DNA of 64,000 nt from Argyresthia goedartella. Taxonomy: Eukaryota > Arthropoda > Insecta > Lepidoptera > Argyresthiidae. This document shows, in pieces, positions 13,201 through 28,200 of the stretch. The notes beneath the pieces are model-generated. The model made no database searches. It was not told the DNA's origin and worked only from the letters and a program-made list of their open reading frames with translations. Where the stretch lies: positions 29,916,001 to 29,980,000 of the forward strand of contig OX463824.1 in NCBI GenBank assembly GCA_949825045.1, read 5' to 3'. Positions within the stretch are counted from its first letter, which is position 1, and each line of letters opens with the position of its first letter. A program made the position numbers and the translations under genes.

Positions 13201-16200
13201 CATGATAAACCTTTATCACGAAATATTTGTTTCTTTGTAGAAATGAAATATTTTAATTAATTACTAATATTTTTCACGTTCAATTTAGTCTCGTTTTCAA
13301 ATGTTTTTATTGCAAACAGCTTTTGATTAAAATGCTAAACACGGCATGTCGAACGACAACATTCTAATAAGAATTGCTGCAGTCCCCAAAAAAGCAACAA
13401 TACTTCCAATAGATAATTACCTGAGTAAAGCCTCAATCTTATTTAAACTTCGCGACTTATCTTACGTTGTCTTTATTACACTTTGTAAAGCTTAACGACA
13501 CAGAAATTGTTTTAATATAATTTTAATTAAATTTCCTGGGTCTTCCAATTTCTTTTAATAAGAGATTCTATATCCATAGATCAAACAAGGGTAATTGGAT
13601 TTATATGAAATGATTTCCGCTTAAAAAAGATGTCAGAATTAGTAAGTAGCCAATCGACGCATTACACAGAAGTACATTCTTTCGAGATCATAAAATTGCG
13701 GAGTTTAAAGTGATTTTTAAAGTGACCCTTGAAGTCTTACGTTTTTCTTGTTTCTAAACAAAATTGTAGACTTAATTTTACGCAAAGACAACGTTTATCA
13801 ACCCAATGTCGCCCTTACAACCTTTCTCATCTATCACCGTCTTATCTGTTGGAAATTCTCATCTAAACCTTGCATGGTAGGCGGTTAAAGACATCAAGAT
13901 ATAACATAATTAAATTAAAATTCATGATACCACGTCTTAGGGGAACTTGTGTATGGTACCTTATAAAGTTTCACCCACTTTTGAAGTGTTTTAGTGTTTA
14001 CCTTGTTGTAGGACACACGAGTTTAGACGCACTCTGAGTTAGGTTTGTTTTACCCCAGCACTTAATGTTTCACACTTGGAAAGATAGTGAGAATGTATAT
14101 GTATATCGCAGTCTCGTTTGTTTTTGCACTGATAAAAATATAACTCTAATTCAGTCGGATGGTCCCAATTCCTGTCCTCTTGAGGTTCCTTTCTGTGTTT
14201 TTATCTGACTGCACCAGAGGAGGGTAATGTTAACATTGGAGTGGCAGGATTTAAATAATACGCAAATGTTGCCTTGAGTGCTCAAAATATACGTTTTCCG
14301 CATACATGTTTGGTGTCCCCAATAATTATGTTTGGAGTGAGTATATATTGTATGCTTGAGATAGTAAATGAGCTTTATTGAATACCTACACAAATTCGCA
14401 CCATTATATAGAGTAGATTCACGCTAAGTATATGGAAGACGAAAATAGATAGTGCCTAGTTGAAGTAAAAATTGATCCAAAATTGTACCGTAAAATGTGT
14501 GACAACCAATATGATTGATAAGGCCATCCATTTTTGCAGCAATCGTTGTGTAAGAAAAATGTCAGTTGAGTAAAGCGTTATATTTATTTAGGAAAAAACT
14601 TACAATAAGCAATACCGTTTTCGTTTTCTACATACTGATAAGTTAATGCTTTTTCTTTCTTTTCTATTTCTTATTCTATCTACCTATCATCAACATTTCA
14701 ATTCTAGACCTCTTTTTTCGTTGCATTATCCTCGTCTTATTTTGAGAGTGTAATAATCTTAGTCTAAGTACGTTATCATTATTTATACAGACATACCTAC
14801 GTTTGTCATAGACTTAAGTTTCTCACTGCTCGTATTAGCGTTGCATTGAATTATATAATATGAAATAGTAAAGTAAAACTTTCAAAGAAACTTTATAGTA
14901 TTTACTGTCTATGGCTGCCGATCGAATGAAATGGAACTAAATAAATATCAGTCTAGTCGATAGAGTTCACTGACCTCTGTCACAACGACAACGCCTTTTA
15001 TCTTTTAAGCCTTTTAATTTCCATTCGAGAGAAGGAAAAATAATCCTCAGGTATTGGATGTTTACATATTTGTGACGTCGCTGTTTCTGGTTCCCACGGC
15101 ACAGGGTACCCTAGTGTGGGGCCAGCAATGTATGTGCCTGTATGTAAATGTTATGTTATGTCAATTCTACGGAATTTTTGATGGTTTTTGAACCACCAAT
15201 TATGAGACTTTACATACTAATTGTTTGATTTATTATTATGTAGATACTCGTACCATATTTATAAGGAAGATTACACATTTGTTCTATAGTCACCGGAAAG
15301 TTATCGTATTTGCATCAAGTCAGAAAACTTCATTTGCATGCCTAATAGATTTACATTAACAACATAGTTGGAAATTGATTCCGAATTTGAAGTGTAGCAC
15401 GCTACAACGCTTTTGACCAATGCACAATGCGGTTAGTATATTTAGATTTTATAGCTTTAATAAAAACTACGTTCTGTAACATTTTTTTACAAATTTACAG
15501 GTACCTAATGACAAAACTCTCGAAAATTCTTAAAACATCCACAGTTTTTAAATACTAATCGATATAGCAGAAGTCCGAAGGTGTCGTCCAATTTTCTGTG
15601 ATATCTTTATCGGCGAGTTGAAACAGACATGATTCTTATATTTTTGACGACAGTCAGAATATAACCAATGTAGAGGTTTGCTTAATATATGTAATATAAC
15701 TATTAAGTTTCCTTCTCCAATTTAGCTACAAACTTCCTAACCAATTTCCTAACCTAAAAGCCTGCGTTTCCATCACCACCACCCCATTACAGGCTGACCT
15801 CTTCGCCGTGGAGATGCTCAACGGCTACATCTACGTCCACGTCGACCTTGGCTCCGGTGGAGTCAGGGTCAGGGCTTCCAGGAGAAGAGTGGACGACTCC
15901 CACTGGCATGAGTTTCTGCTGAGAAGAACAGGCAGGGATGGGAGGGTGACCGTCGATGGTGCGAATGCTGAGTTCAAAACGCCTGGTGAGTAATGGGGAA
16001 TTCAGTAGATGATATCCCTATCTACAAGTGCTGCTTACTTCACCATAATTGGCATTGTCATTGACTGGACCATGACATTAAAGTCACTGGCCTATGCTAC
16101 CCAAGTTGTATAAAGCAAGATAACGAGAAAACTTAGAGAGAGCTAAGAAAACAATTAAACTCAATCTCCTTATTGCAACGAAGCGTAATGTTTGAACAAT

Positions 16201-19200
16201 TTTGTTAGGCATGTTAATACTTACTCATCATTTTCGTGTATTGAATAACATAATGAAAAAACAAATCTTAATATTCATCGCTCCTCCTCCAGGAGAATCC
16301 AACCAACTAGAGCTGGACGGTTCGCTCTATATAGGCGGCCTTGGATCAGAGTACTCCGCCTCAAGAACTCCTCCAGCATTGTGGACTGCAGCACTTCGGC
16401 AAGGCTTCGTCGGCTGCATCAGAGACTTGGTGCTGAACGGGAAGCCACAAGACCTGACGGCATATGCCAGGCAGCAGGATTCTGGTGAGTTTATTGTATA
16501 AAAGAATTTGGAAGCTCATACTGTTTTGGCAAGGATGTAATTTGTCCCATTGATTTTTTTGATTTTCAAAGTTCTTTATTAATGTAAGATTACAAATAGG
16601 TACACATCCTTAACACTGTCGAGGGTATACAAACATAATTTTAGCCGTTTTGCAGGATAAAAGCCTTTAGGAAAACTTATAAATTATACATTACTTATCT
16701 AGACCTTAATAACTAATTAAACAGTATATTGATTTTCTGCTTTTCTAAAGTATGCACACTTGTATGTGTTACATTTTTTTGGACATCAATACCTAACTTG
16801 ATAGGTACACCTACACTACAATACAAGTAGCAAGGACATGAGACACAATAATTAAGGGTTACAATAAACAAGGCACGACGTTGTTATACCTAACTGGGTA
16901 AATATGTCGGTGTTGTTTTGCAATAAGCTGGCGAATTGGACAAAGTAATAGAAATTATTTAGCATAGATACCCTCTGTTGCTGGGTCGGCCGGCGCGCGA
17001 GCCGGTCCACCCAGCGACAGCAAGGTGTGCAGTACACTGTTCGGCACACGCACACACGCACCACGTACGATGAGCGAGAACTAGTTCGGACAATGCTGAC
17101 CGACGACGCATGGCTAGCACCGCTCGTCGCAGCCAAGAATATAGTGATGGGGGAGGCGGTATCGCTTATAAGTATCGATGTACTTTAAATCCCGCCATCG
17201 AGAACGTCCTATACTGGAAATCAAATTATTTGAGTGATTTGGAGTTTTGTTTAAGTACAATGTTTTAGTTTGTTTAAGTATGAAATCTTTTATATTTGGA
17301 AGTAATATTCTAGAATGAAGGGACTTTAAATTTATATAGAAAGGAGTGTTATAGGAAATTTTAAGGGCTTTGTTTTGAATAGTTTGAAGCTTTCTGTAGT
17401 TTGACTCACAAGTACTGCTCCAAACTGGTGAAGCGTACGTAATGCAGGGTCGAACCAGAGTACAATATATACGGAGTTTTGTCGTAGGACTTAAATTGCT
17501 TTTTCTGTTGAGGACAGGACTAAGTGCGTTTAAAGCTTGAGTGCCTTTAAGATAGAGCTTATTAATATGCTGAGACCAGTTAATCCTCTCGTCAATGTGG
17601 ACTCCAAGATATTTGACAGATTTCTGCCATGGTATATGGTGGCCATCTATAACCAGTTTGTTGTTGGGTTGTTTTCGTTTTCGAGTAAACATGATCGCCT
17701 CCGTCTTAGAAGAATTTAGTTTAAGCTTCCATTTACGGAAATACTCTGACAACAGTTCTATAGATAGTTGAAGTCGATCAATGATTAGATCAACATCGCT
17801 AGCCGTCGTGTAGGATGCTGTATCGTCCGCGAAGCAGGCTAAGTGCGTGCGGGTCTGTTTAGGCATATCGTTTAGATATATTAAAAAGAGTGTAGGACCG
17901 AGGATGGACCCTTGTGGAACCCCTGCAGGGATGGGATACAAATCAGATGTGTGGTCACCTATATGTACCCTGAAATGCCGATTATGGAGATATGCCTGAA
18001 CAATTTTCGCAAGATCTAAAAAAATTTGTCCCATTAATATCACAATAAATGACTATTATATGCTTCCCAGTATCCATCAGTGGGTCGTAGAATGGCTTAT
18101 GATGATTTGCTTCCATTCACTTCGTTCGATGAAACTAAACATCGGCAAGTGGTTATTCGATGAAACGTAACATCGTATAAATGAGTATTGGGAACTGTTT
18201 TTCGATGAATCGTTACGACGGTTAACTAAGGCTTCTTAGAAATAAGCTATCATCTAACTGAGCAATCGATCAATGGTGTTCGGTGAAATGAAAATCGATC
18301 AAATAACTTTCAAAGTTACATAGGGAAGCCAGCCACCACAGCCCTTCCAAGCTCAGATGCGGGTTAGCGGAGAGGCGCGAAAAGACTAGCAACTCATCTT
18401 TTATGTCTCTGAAAAAACTCCTTGCCAAAGACGACGAAAAAGGAAAATAGGTTGTTATGTTTTGATTGCAAGAGGTAACAAAATTCAAATGGTATCTACA
18501 TACATAAGTGTACTAAATCTGAGTATGTACCGTAGACGTACTACTCATTCCATTTAATTTGATAACCATTTTGACGATCTTCAGGTATGAAACTTTATGA
18601 CTCATCAATGGTTGTCACATTTTCAGTTTTATGTTTCTTACGTGATGCCTAAGTTACGTATTCCTACCTTTTGCATGTGCCTGTCATTTATTCTTTATTG
18701 TTTTGTTTTGCTGTTTTATGGCGGTTACATATGCAAATTTCGTGTTTACAGTCGTTTTTAATGTCGCCATTTTAATGGCTTCCCGCCCCATTTTCCTCAT
18801 AAATTTTATGCATTCCCTTTGATGTACGTGTACATAGCTTCCTTGTCTCTCCATTTTCCATAACACAAGTAGGTAACTAAGATCAACTTTCACACAGGTT
18901 CTTTGTACATCGTTCTGTGGAAAAACAAGCAAAGGGAAATTATACAGAGAACAAGTGTCAATTTCTTTTCATCTTTTTAGTCTAATTATCCTTTGTCTAA
19001 GACCTCCATGGTCTAATGAGTTTCACGCTTGCTTCTCACAAATGAGATGCAGGTTCGAATGATATTATTAATTTATCTTGAGGACGTTCAACGTTGGGGA
19101 TACCACGTTAGGCTGTAGGGCCCGGTTACTATCGCTACGTGGTAGTCGTCGTAAAACCCCTCCACCAACCCGCACTGAGCCAGCGTGGTGGAGTATGGCT

Positions 19201-22200
19201 TAATCTTACTCGTATCCGGGTAATGGCCTCGGTGGGGACACTAATGAGCTACATTTTTTTAATGATTTGTCTTTAATGTTTTCTTTTATCATGTATACCA
19301 CCCGTATGTGAACGTCATCTCTTTTCACATTAGGCGTAGAGAGGCACGCTTTTGCACCCACCTTTAAAATACTCTCTCGTCCATCACTTCTGCTCTGCAG
19401 ATACTTAGAGTCTTGAAAAGGTGCGCGCAAAATTCGTGGGGATTTTTCTCTGTCTCTCGCTTGGGGGATGAAGCCTCGAACCGCAACGCTACTGAGGTTG
19501 TCATGCATACGCATTTTTCTCCACGATGGTTGTATTCAAAGAGTATTGCTCCTTATTTCCAGCGTCCGTGAGGCCAGCTTGCCATGTGCTGATGAAGCAG
19601 TGTGTTAGTTCGCCATGCCAGCACGGAGGTAGCTGCACTGAGGGTTGGAACCGGCCGTTGTGTGATTGTTCCTCGACGGGGTATAGTGGTCCTACTTGTG
19701 GAAGAGGTAAGTGCCGATACTTAATATACAAAACATACTGTAAAACAAACTAAGCGACACGCTTTTACCTTGTGGAGTGGCGGAGGCATAGTTTAGCCAG
19801 TTGTTCAATGCTCCATTCATTCGGGTCTAGCCCATCGGCGCGGCTTTGAAGATTAAAGGGTTTCCTAAAGATCTCAAAGTTGATATAACAAATAGTTATT
19901 TAGGAATACAAAGATAAAAATTAAACATTTATATAAAGGCACATTCATTGCTTCTGGTCGCACTCTAGGATATCCTGTGTCGAGGGAACCAGAAAAAGCC
20001 ACATCACACACATATGTCGGCAGTAACCCTGCCTTCGAAGCCAAGGGTCCCGGGTTCGAGTCCCGGTGGGGGCAAATATTTGTTTGATGAAAACGGATGT
20101 TTGTACCCTAGTCATGGTTGTTTATCTATCTAAGTATAGTATTTATCTATATAAGTATGTGTAGCGTTGTCAGTACCCAAGATACAGGGAATCCTAGTTT
20201 GGGGCTAGATCAATGTGTGTAAATAGTGTCCAAGGTATTATTATTATTATTATATAAACATCCAAGACCTGGGATTTTTTATTCATCATCCCCAGCCGGG
20301 GATCTAACCCGAGACCTCTCGCATGGTAGGCAGAGCTTATACCTGCATCATTGGACCTTCGTCTATAACTTATGTACAAGTTTCTTTTTAAGACACGTTC
20401 TACCATAAAGGGGTGAAAGGGATAATATTATATTTCTCCCTTGAATGTGAAATAAAAATAGTAAAATTTTTGGTCGTTCCAAGCTTTGGGCCGAGCGGCC
20501 GATGATGTCTATTCTCACACCCTGACAATTAACCTCTCAACGACCCAAACCTTTTTGAGGCATCGCGAATTTGAACCTCATGCCATGGTTATAAAGGTCT
20601 AAACCCATCACGGGAAAATGACTTGCCGGCAAGACATAGGTCGGTGTGAAGTTGAAGTGCTTTAAAATCATCCTGTAGATTTGTTTAAATATTTTTTATT
20701 AAAGTAGGTAATTACTTCATAGTTAAGTTGAAAAAGTCTGAGTAGTTCTATCGCAAAGTTATCTAATAGAAATAAAAAGTGTGTAATATAACTTCTCAGA
20801 CATACTTAACTTAACGATTGCACAAATCTTCCAGAAACCCCAACTATCTACCTCAACGGCAGCCAGCACCTAACAGCAGCGCTCGGCCCTGAACACGTGA
20901 CCCAGACCGAAGAGCTGATGCTGCGCTTCAAGACCAACCGAGCTGGTCTGCTGCTGCGTACCACGACGGAGAATTCGGCGGACCGGATTGAGCTGGCCGT
21001 GGCTGCGGGGAGGGTTAGGGCTTCGGTGAGGCTGGGGGATCGGGAGAAGGTAAGTGGGGAGTGAAGTGATCCACAGATGACAGGGGGATAGCCTATCACC
21101 GCAACTCTGGAGATATGAAGGTTATAGAAATAGAAAGTTGTATAATGAAAATAAATGGAGCCAATTTATGTCCCTACCAAGGGGCACAGGCCTTCGAATT
21201 CTAGTATTATGGAGCTATTCTTCACCACGCTGGCTCAAAGTGGTTTGATGCGTAAGATAAATAACTTACCTCCTTGTACTATGGTAAACGCTGGTGATAG
21301 AATACAAAAGATCACGACCGTCCTTATTCTTCTCATCGAAGTAATTTGAGTATCTTCTTAAAAAAACATGAACATCTTTCCAATTGAAAATGTTACCAAA
21401 TTACATATAGACTCCATACTTAGATTCCTTTGAGTGATAGTATATCACTAGAATTCTGAAAAATAAAAAATACTATGATATTATTGAATCCATCAATTAT
21501 AAAGAATTAACTACTCCACAACCTCGCGAAAGTTACTGGAGTGGCCTGAGTTTGCTTGCCGTTCCAAACTTTATTACTTAGCAAACTTAATTTTTTGCCT
21601 CTTCTCTATATTGTACCAATGTGGTACAAGCAGATTTTTTGATCTCTAGTTATCTTGAACATTATAATATCCCTTTGTAGACAAGGTGGTTTTGACATGG
21701 TTTTTAAATTACTCAATTTACAATTTCATAAACTCCATAGGTTTCTTGCTTTAGTAGAGAATAAACGACCCTTGAAAGAATTTCTTACTTTAGCGAGTCT
21801 AAACTAGTCTGTGATTATTTCATAGGTTAACATAACACTTATCGCTAAATTTGGTTAATGTTATAAGTTGCTTGCGTAGATATGCATTACATTTTTGTAA
21901 ATAAAAAGGAGTTCAAAAACTTTGTTAAAAATGAGCTGATAAGAAAGTCCTATTATAGTATTAAGGAATACTTAGATGACAAAACTGCATGGTCTATACC
22001 ATCTCAGCGCACAGAAATTCGACGAGGGGCGATGGATCAAGTCTATCACTCGCCGGCGAATTTCCTTAGACCGAAACCAGTACCTGTTGTAAGGTCACTT
22101 TTAAAAAAAAAAAGGTATGGGGGAGTTTCTTGCTGTTTCTTCTTAACCCCGAGGCCCACCTTCCGAAACTGTGTAGTCTTTTTTTTATATAAAAAAAAAT

Positions 22201-25200
22201 GACTTGTAGTTATAAGTAAGTATAATTTTGAGGTTGAATAAGATAATTTATTTATTTATATTAAAAAAAAAATGACTGACTCTGACTCTGTTGGTATGTC
22301 AATTTCTTCAAAAAATTATCTTATTTGTGGATCTGTGCATTTTACATTATAAATTGCTCGAATAGCTCTTTTTTGGATTGTTAAATAGTTTGGAATTCCG
22401 TCCCTTTCCTGAACAACAAGACAACATAAGCTGTAGCCACATCCATGTTTTGTTCAATGTTCCTAACAGTGTAAGCCGCAGTACTTAATCTACCAGTTTA
22501 ATTATCTATGTGGGGTCCCCATTGTAATTTGCTATCAAGGGATATTCCAAGAAACTTTGTATCATTTACTAATTCCAACGTGTTGCTGTCTATCACTAAA
22601 CATGTCTCAACTTGCCTGACCTTTGGAAGTGAGAATTAGATATACTTGGTTTTATCAGCATTTAACAATAAATTATTAACTGTCAACCAATTCAAGGTTA
22701 AAGAAATACATCATTAGTAACATCAAAATCTTCTTTTGTATTTCAATTTTGAAGACCAGTGAAGTATCATCAGTAAACAGCACTATGTCAGTCAATTCTC
22801 TACCATCAATTTCTCTACCGATCGCTAATATATATTTCCTGTCAAGCCTTGGTTTGCTTGAAGAAATCTCTTTTTAGAGATAATCTCGCCTTTGTACATA
22901 TGTCTTCTCTTAATGTATCTTTTTAAATAACTGTGTTCAATAAAGAATAATGAATTATATGAATTATATTTAATACACAGGAATAAGAAAGGGCCTAATA
23001 TGGAAACTTGTGAAGCGTCGATTTTTACACGCGATCCATCAGATTTTACGCCTAAAAGCCCACTCCTTTACAAAACGAAGTAGTATTCCTAAAAAAACTA
23101 CCTACTAAATGTCTTTTAATAAAAATAATACATTCAAGGTGAAATTAAAATGAGTCACTAATAAAAATAAATATATAAGACAATTAAGTACTAACCCCTC
23201 ATGTTATAATGTAAATAAATGACTAGTTTATTAAGGCGTGTAAATGAATCATTTCCATACATATTCCGGGTTATGTGAAACTGTTTTTTTTAATGTTAAC
23301 CATGTTCTTCTTTCTTCTTCTTCTCCTCTAGAATCTCCTAGCGGGCGTGAACGTGGCTGATGACAACTGGCACACAGTCCGCTTCTCTCGCCGGGCATCG
23401 AACCTCAAACTCCAGGTGGACGGAACCCAGCCCGTGCGCGGTACGTTATGTACGTATGCACGGGACAACGCACCCGCACTCTTTTATTTTGACCCCTAGA
23501 AAGAAGGTTGGTTTTGGTTTGACTCTTGACATAAACTCAACAACCTGTTGAGACAACTCTAACACTTATATTGTACCTCAATAAGTTAACTGCATATAAT
23601 TTATTTACTAAATAATAATCTTTACTGTTTAAGAAATTTGATTGTGGGCATCAATGGTGTAGATTAAGAGTGTAGAGAAACCATCGATAGAGTCAAATCA
23701 AATTGATTATAATCATAGATTAAAAAGTAGTTTTAGATATGCATTCATCTGAAAGACAATGCTAATCCAAATGTAGTTTGTAAAAGTGTCTAAATAAATA
23801 AATTAGGCACTTTTACTTTGATGTTAGACGTCCTTATAGATGATACTTAGATTAGTCGCTTTTATTTAGTTTCTTTTTAGCTGGCACTTGAAGTCTCCAC
23901 CTTTCATTTGAATGAATGATTTTCTGTACTTAATTTATATTGATTTCTGTACTCCCGTAGTGTCCCTTGTGAACGTGACTCTTAATTAATAAAACATAAA
24001 ATTCTACTTGTGTTGATTTCTAGGGATTTAAGTTTCTTGAAACCATCACAGGATTTATACAATTCTGTTTGGATTACCTCTAATAACTATCCTAACAACT
24101 TTGGTATGTTCAATGGAAAATCATCTATCTATTACATTTTTATCAATATCTCTATCTATCAGCTACATGTGTGTATAACTATCAAGCTCCACTGTTTTAT
24201 GTCTATAACCTATCTACGTGTAGATTGATCATGTGTCTGTATAAAATGGCTGCTAGCGAAACTGTTGTCATCTCCTTCGCTAATTTATTTTTATTTCAAG
24301 TCAGTGTTGTGATTATATGTTGAATCATCACCAATATATGATATTCTCATTGATTTTGGTTTGTTTTGCAGCTGAGACAATTCTAGGGAAAGCGTCTACG
24401 CTTGAAATTACAACTCTGCATTTAGGAGGACTGTACCACCCAGAAGAAGAAATCCAGATGACCTCAACTTTGCCAAACTTCGTTGGATATCTTCAAAAAT
24501 TTGTCTTCAATGGTATAAAATACATAGACTTGGCAAAAAACGTTGTCATGGAATCGGAAGACAACAACAACATCTATGACTCTTCAAGTATAACATTCAC
24601 TGGGAAATTTGTGAAACCTGACAATTTGAACGTTTATAAAGCTGTCACCTTCAAATCCAAACACACATATGTTGGCCTTCCTTTACTAAAAGCCTATGGA
24701 AATACATATCTAGATTTTTATTTCCGAACGACGGAAATGGACGGTCTGCTTTTTTACAATGGTGGAAAGAAGCAAGACTTTATTGCAGTTGAGCTGGTGA
24801 ATGGCCATATTCATTGTGTGTTTAACCTTGGAGATGGTGTGGTGACGATGAAGGATAAACTAAAGAACTTCTTGAATGATAACAGATGGCATACTGTATC
24901 GGTTAGAAGGCCAACACCAAAGATTCATACGTTGCTTGTTGATGAAGATCTTGAGGTGCATAGCACAAGTAAGTATTAAGGATGTTCCTTAAAAACAGCT
25001 ATCTTATTTACAGTGAACGCTATGAAAAGTCATACAAAAAATAGTTCCGTGCTCCCACAAACAAAGCCTAGTCAAAATCGTGGATGCCATGAAATTAACT
25101 TCATTCAAGATAAAGTTTAGAATTTTCATGTCATTATAAATGACACATATACATTCATAATGAAGTTTTGATTTGTATTATGATATTAATATTCTTTGAC

Positions 25201-28200
25201 TATCACTATCTAACATTACAATCTACTCCTTCCAGGTTCAAACCTAATGCTAGAGTTGGACAGCGTACTCTACGTAGGCGGGGTCCCAAAGGACATGTAC
25301 ACTGTGTTACCAGTGGGCATTTTATCACGACAAGGCTTCGAGGGATGCATGGCCAGCCTCGACCTGCCTGGGGAGTCACCTTCGCTGATAGAAGATGCTG
25401 TTGTGCCGAGTTCTAGCCTGGTGTCTGGGTGTGAAGGTTGGTGAAAGAAGTCTTCACTTTTTTATTTAAGAGATAATGCCTAAGCACTATGTCCCTTCCG
25501 TGTCAGTCGTGTTAAACTGGTTACAGAAACATGTCATTAAAGATTTGTATCTTTAATGACATGTACGCTAAGCAATTAACCTAGAGCTACATTGTGTCAT
25601 CTATGTAGCTCTAGGTTAATTGCTTAGCGTAAATGTGTGTGTGTGCTAAAAATCAAATAGGATACCTAGTTGATATTAAATAGCTGTTGTGAAAAACTAG
25701 AGATAAAAATAATCTTGAATTGCATTCATAAGTACCTGAGTAAGGACTGCAGATTGCTTACATGTTTTATAGTCACGAAATTGTCTAAAATGCTTTTAAA
25801 GATTATTCGCTAAGAAAATTATTCATTTCAGGCCCAACAAAATGCACTCACAATGCGTGCGCCAATAAAGGTGTCTGTGTACAACAGTGGAACACTTACG
25901 TCTGTGACTGTGACTTGACCTCATTCACTGGACCCACATGCTATGATGGTAAGCCAATAAGTTTGGTTTCCTAAAAATGACAAAGCAGGCGTTCTAAGGC
26001 GAATCATTAATTATCAATATCCAAGACAAAGCAGAGTACGGAGGGTACTACAATGACGAAGGTGCTAAATGTAACTGTCTTTTGGTTTTGTCAAAATTCT
26101 GATCCAGTCTGTGTCAGTCTGTGTAACGAGTCTGAATAGCCGAAGAGTAATAATACTACAACGAGTATTAGGCTTCTGATAGATGTTTAGTCTGATCCTA
26201 ATATCACCGTTTTCAATCAGCCACCATCATAATGCTGCGTATAAGCCCTCTGACTGGCCCATCTAATCCTGACACTTGACTTAAATTCTTCTATATAAAT
26301 TTTCCAGAATCAATAGCCTACGAATTCGGGCCAGGTCGCGGCACCATCACCTACACCTTCCCTTCGAGCTCTGTCGCCGATACCGAGGTGGACAAGATCG
26401 CTCTGGGCTTCGTCACCAGCAAGGCTGATGCTGTACTACTGAGGATCGAGTCTTCGAATACACAGGACTATATGCAGATGGAGATCGTAAGTAGATTTTA
26501 CTCGAGTATCGGTGGTTCTATAAATGTAGCTATTTAGATAAGCAGCTTTGACGTGGAGCTTCAACAGTTCTTTCTGAATTGTGTGGCCTTAGTCAAAGTC
26601 GAAGTTCCTTTACTGATTAGGAACGTATTAGTCTACATTTAATACTTGTTGGTAATTAATAAGACTTGGTATAGACTGCTAACTTGAATTCCCAGTATGA
26701 ATGAATGAATGAATACTTTATTGCACAAAACAAACATACAGAGATATACAAAGAAAGATATATGTACAAGAGGCGCGCTTATCTCTATAAAAGAGATTTC
26801 TACCAGCAAACCCAGATAGGAAAGGAAAGTGGATTGTGAGAGTAAGTGAGAGTACATATACCTAATACTACTACTACACCTAATTTATATAATATTATAT
26901 ACATACATACATATCATACACATACAAGTTATATACATACATAAAATACATATACAAATTATATATACATACTATGGAAGAGAGAGGTAATGATCTTTCA
27001 AGCGAATCTTAAAAACGTTAAGTGACGGACTGTCCCTGATGGCACTGGGGAGCTTGTTCCAGAGCCTGATAGCACTGATCCTGAATCCTTGCCCATATGC
27101 GACTGAGTTGTGTTGAGGAGTTGCAAGCAGCGACCGAGTGTTTGATCTCCGAGACCTATCCGAAGAAAGAAACTCAAACCGATCACGCAGGAAGCTGGGG
27201 TAGCGAGGGTTGTGCAGAATATTGAAGAGTAGAATGAGAACATGGGTATCCCGGCGAAGACGAATTGGAAGCCACTGCAGTTCCCTACGACACTGGGAGA
27301 CATGGTCATACTTACGCAGCCCGAAGACAAACCGAATCCCGAGATTTTGAAGTCGCTCGAGTTTGTTCAGTTGCTCTTCGTTCGCGCTGATCCAGCTGAC
27401 ATCTGCGTAATCAATGAGAGGAAGGAGAAGAGACTGGGCCAGAGTAATTTTAGTATGACGAGGCAGAAAGTTTTGAAGGCGCCTGAGGGAGTGAAATGTG
27501 GCAAAGACTCGTCTACTAACTTCGCAGACGTGAGCAGACCATGAAAGCTGATTGTCAAAGATAACTCCTAGATTTTTTGCCTTAGTACTGTACGGAATTA
27601 TGGTTCCATCATAAGTTACAGGAACAAGAGGCAGATGCTGTAATACACTATGGGAGTGTCTGGAGCCGACAATCATGGCTTGCGACTTACTGGGATTGAC
27701 AAGTAGTCCATGAGACAGAGCCCAGCCCCTGATGTTCTCGAGATCGTCATTTAATGCACCCACAGAAGAAATCATATCACTTGGAGAGAAATGGCGGTAG
27801 ATTTGCAGATCATCGGCATAAAGATGGTAAGAAGAAGAAATGGCATCCGAAATGGAATTGATGAAGACGGAGAAAAGAAGAGGGGAAAGAATACCACCCT
27901 GAGGAACTCCAGAAGAAAGGTCGCACCACTCCGTGGAAGTCTCCTCGGACCTAATACGCTGCTGACGACCTCTCAGGTAGGAGCCGAACCAGCTGGCAGC
28001 GGCCGAGCAGACATTCAGGGACTTCAGTATCTCAACGAGGATGTCAAAATCAACACAGTTAAAGGCACTGCTAAAGTCTAGTAACGCTAACACAGTGATC
28101 TGCTTGATATCCATTGCTGATTCAATGTCATCGGTCACTTTAAGTAAGGCCGAGACGGTACTATGTCCCGGCCTGAATCCGGACTGGAATTGATTCAACA

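Noticed and set aside
16852..17136. 94-codon minus-strand frame after the jockey ORF
   Set aside because: Falls in the 3' UTR of the truncated jockey copy, downstream of its stop.
20016..20090. Possible tRNA gene (B box GGTTCGAGTCCCG)
   Set aside because: No matching 5' half of a cloverleaf; the sequence continues into a body shared with other SINE copies.
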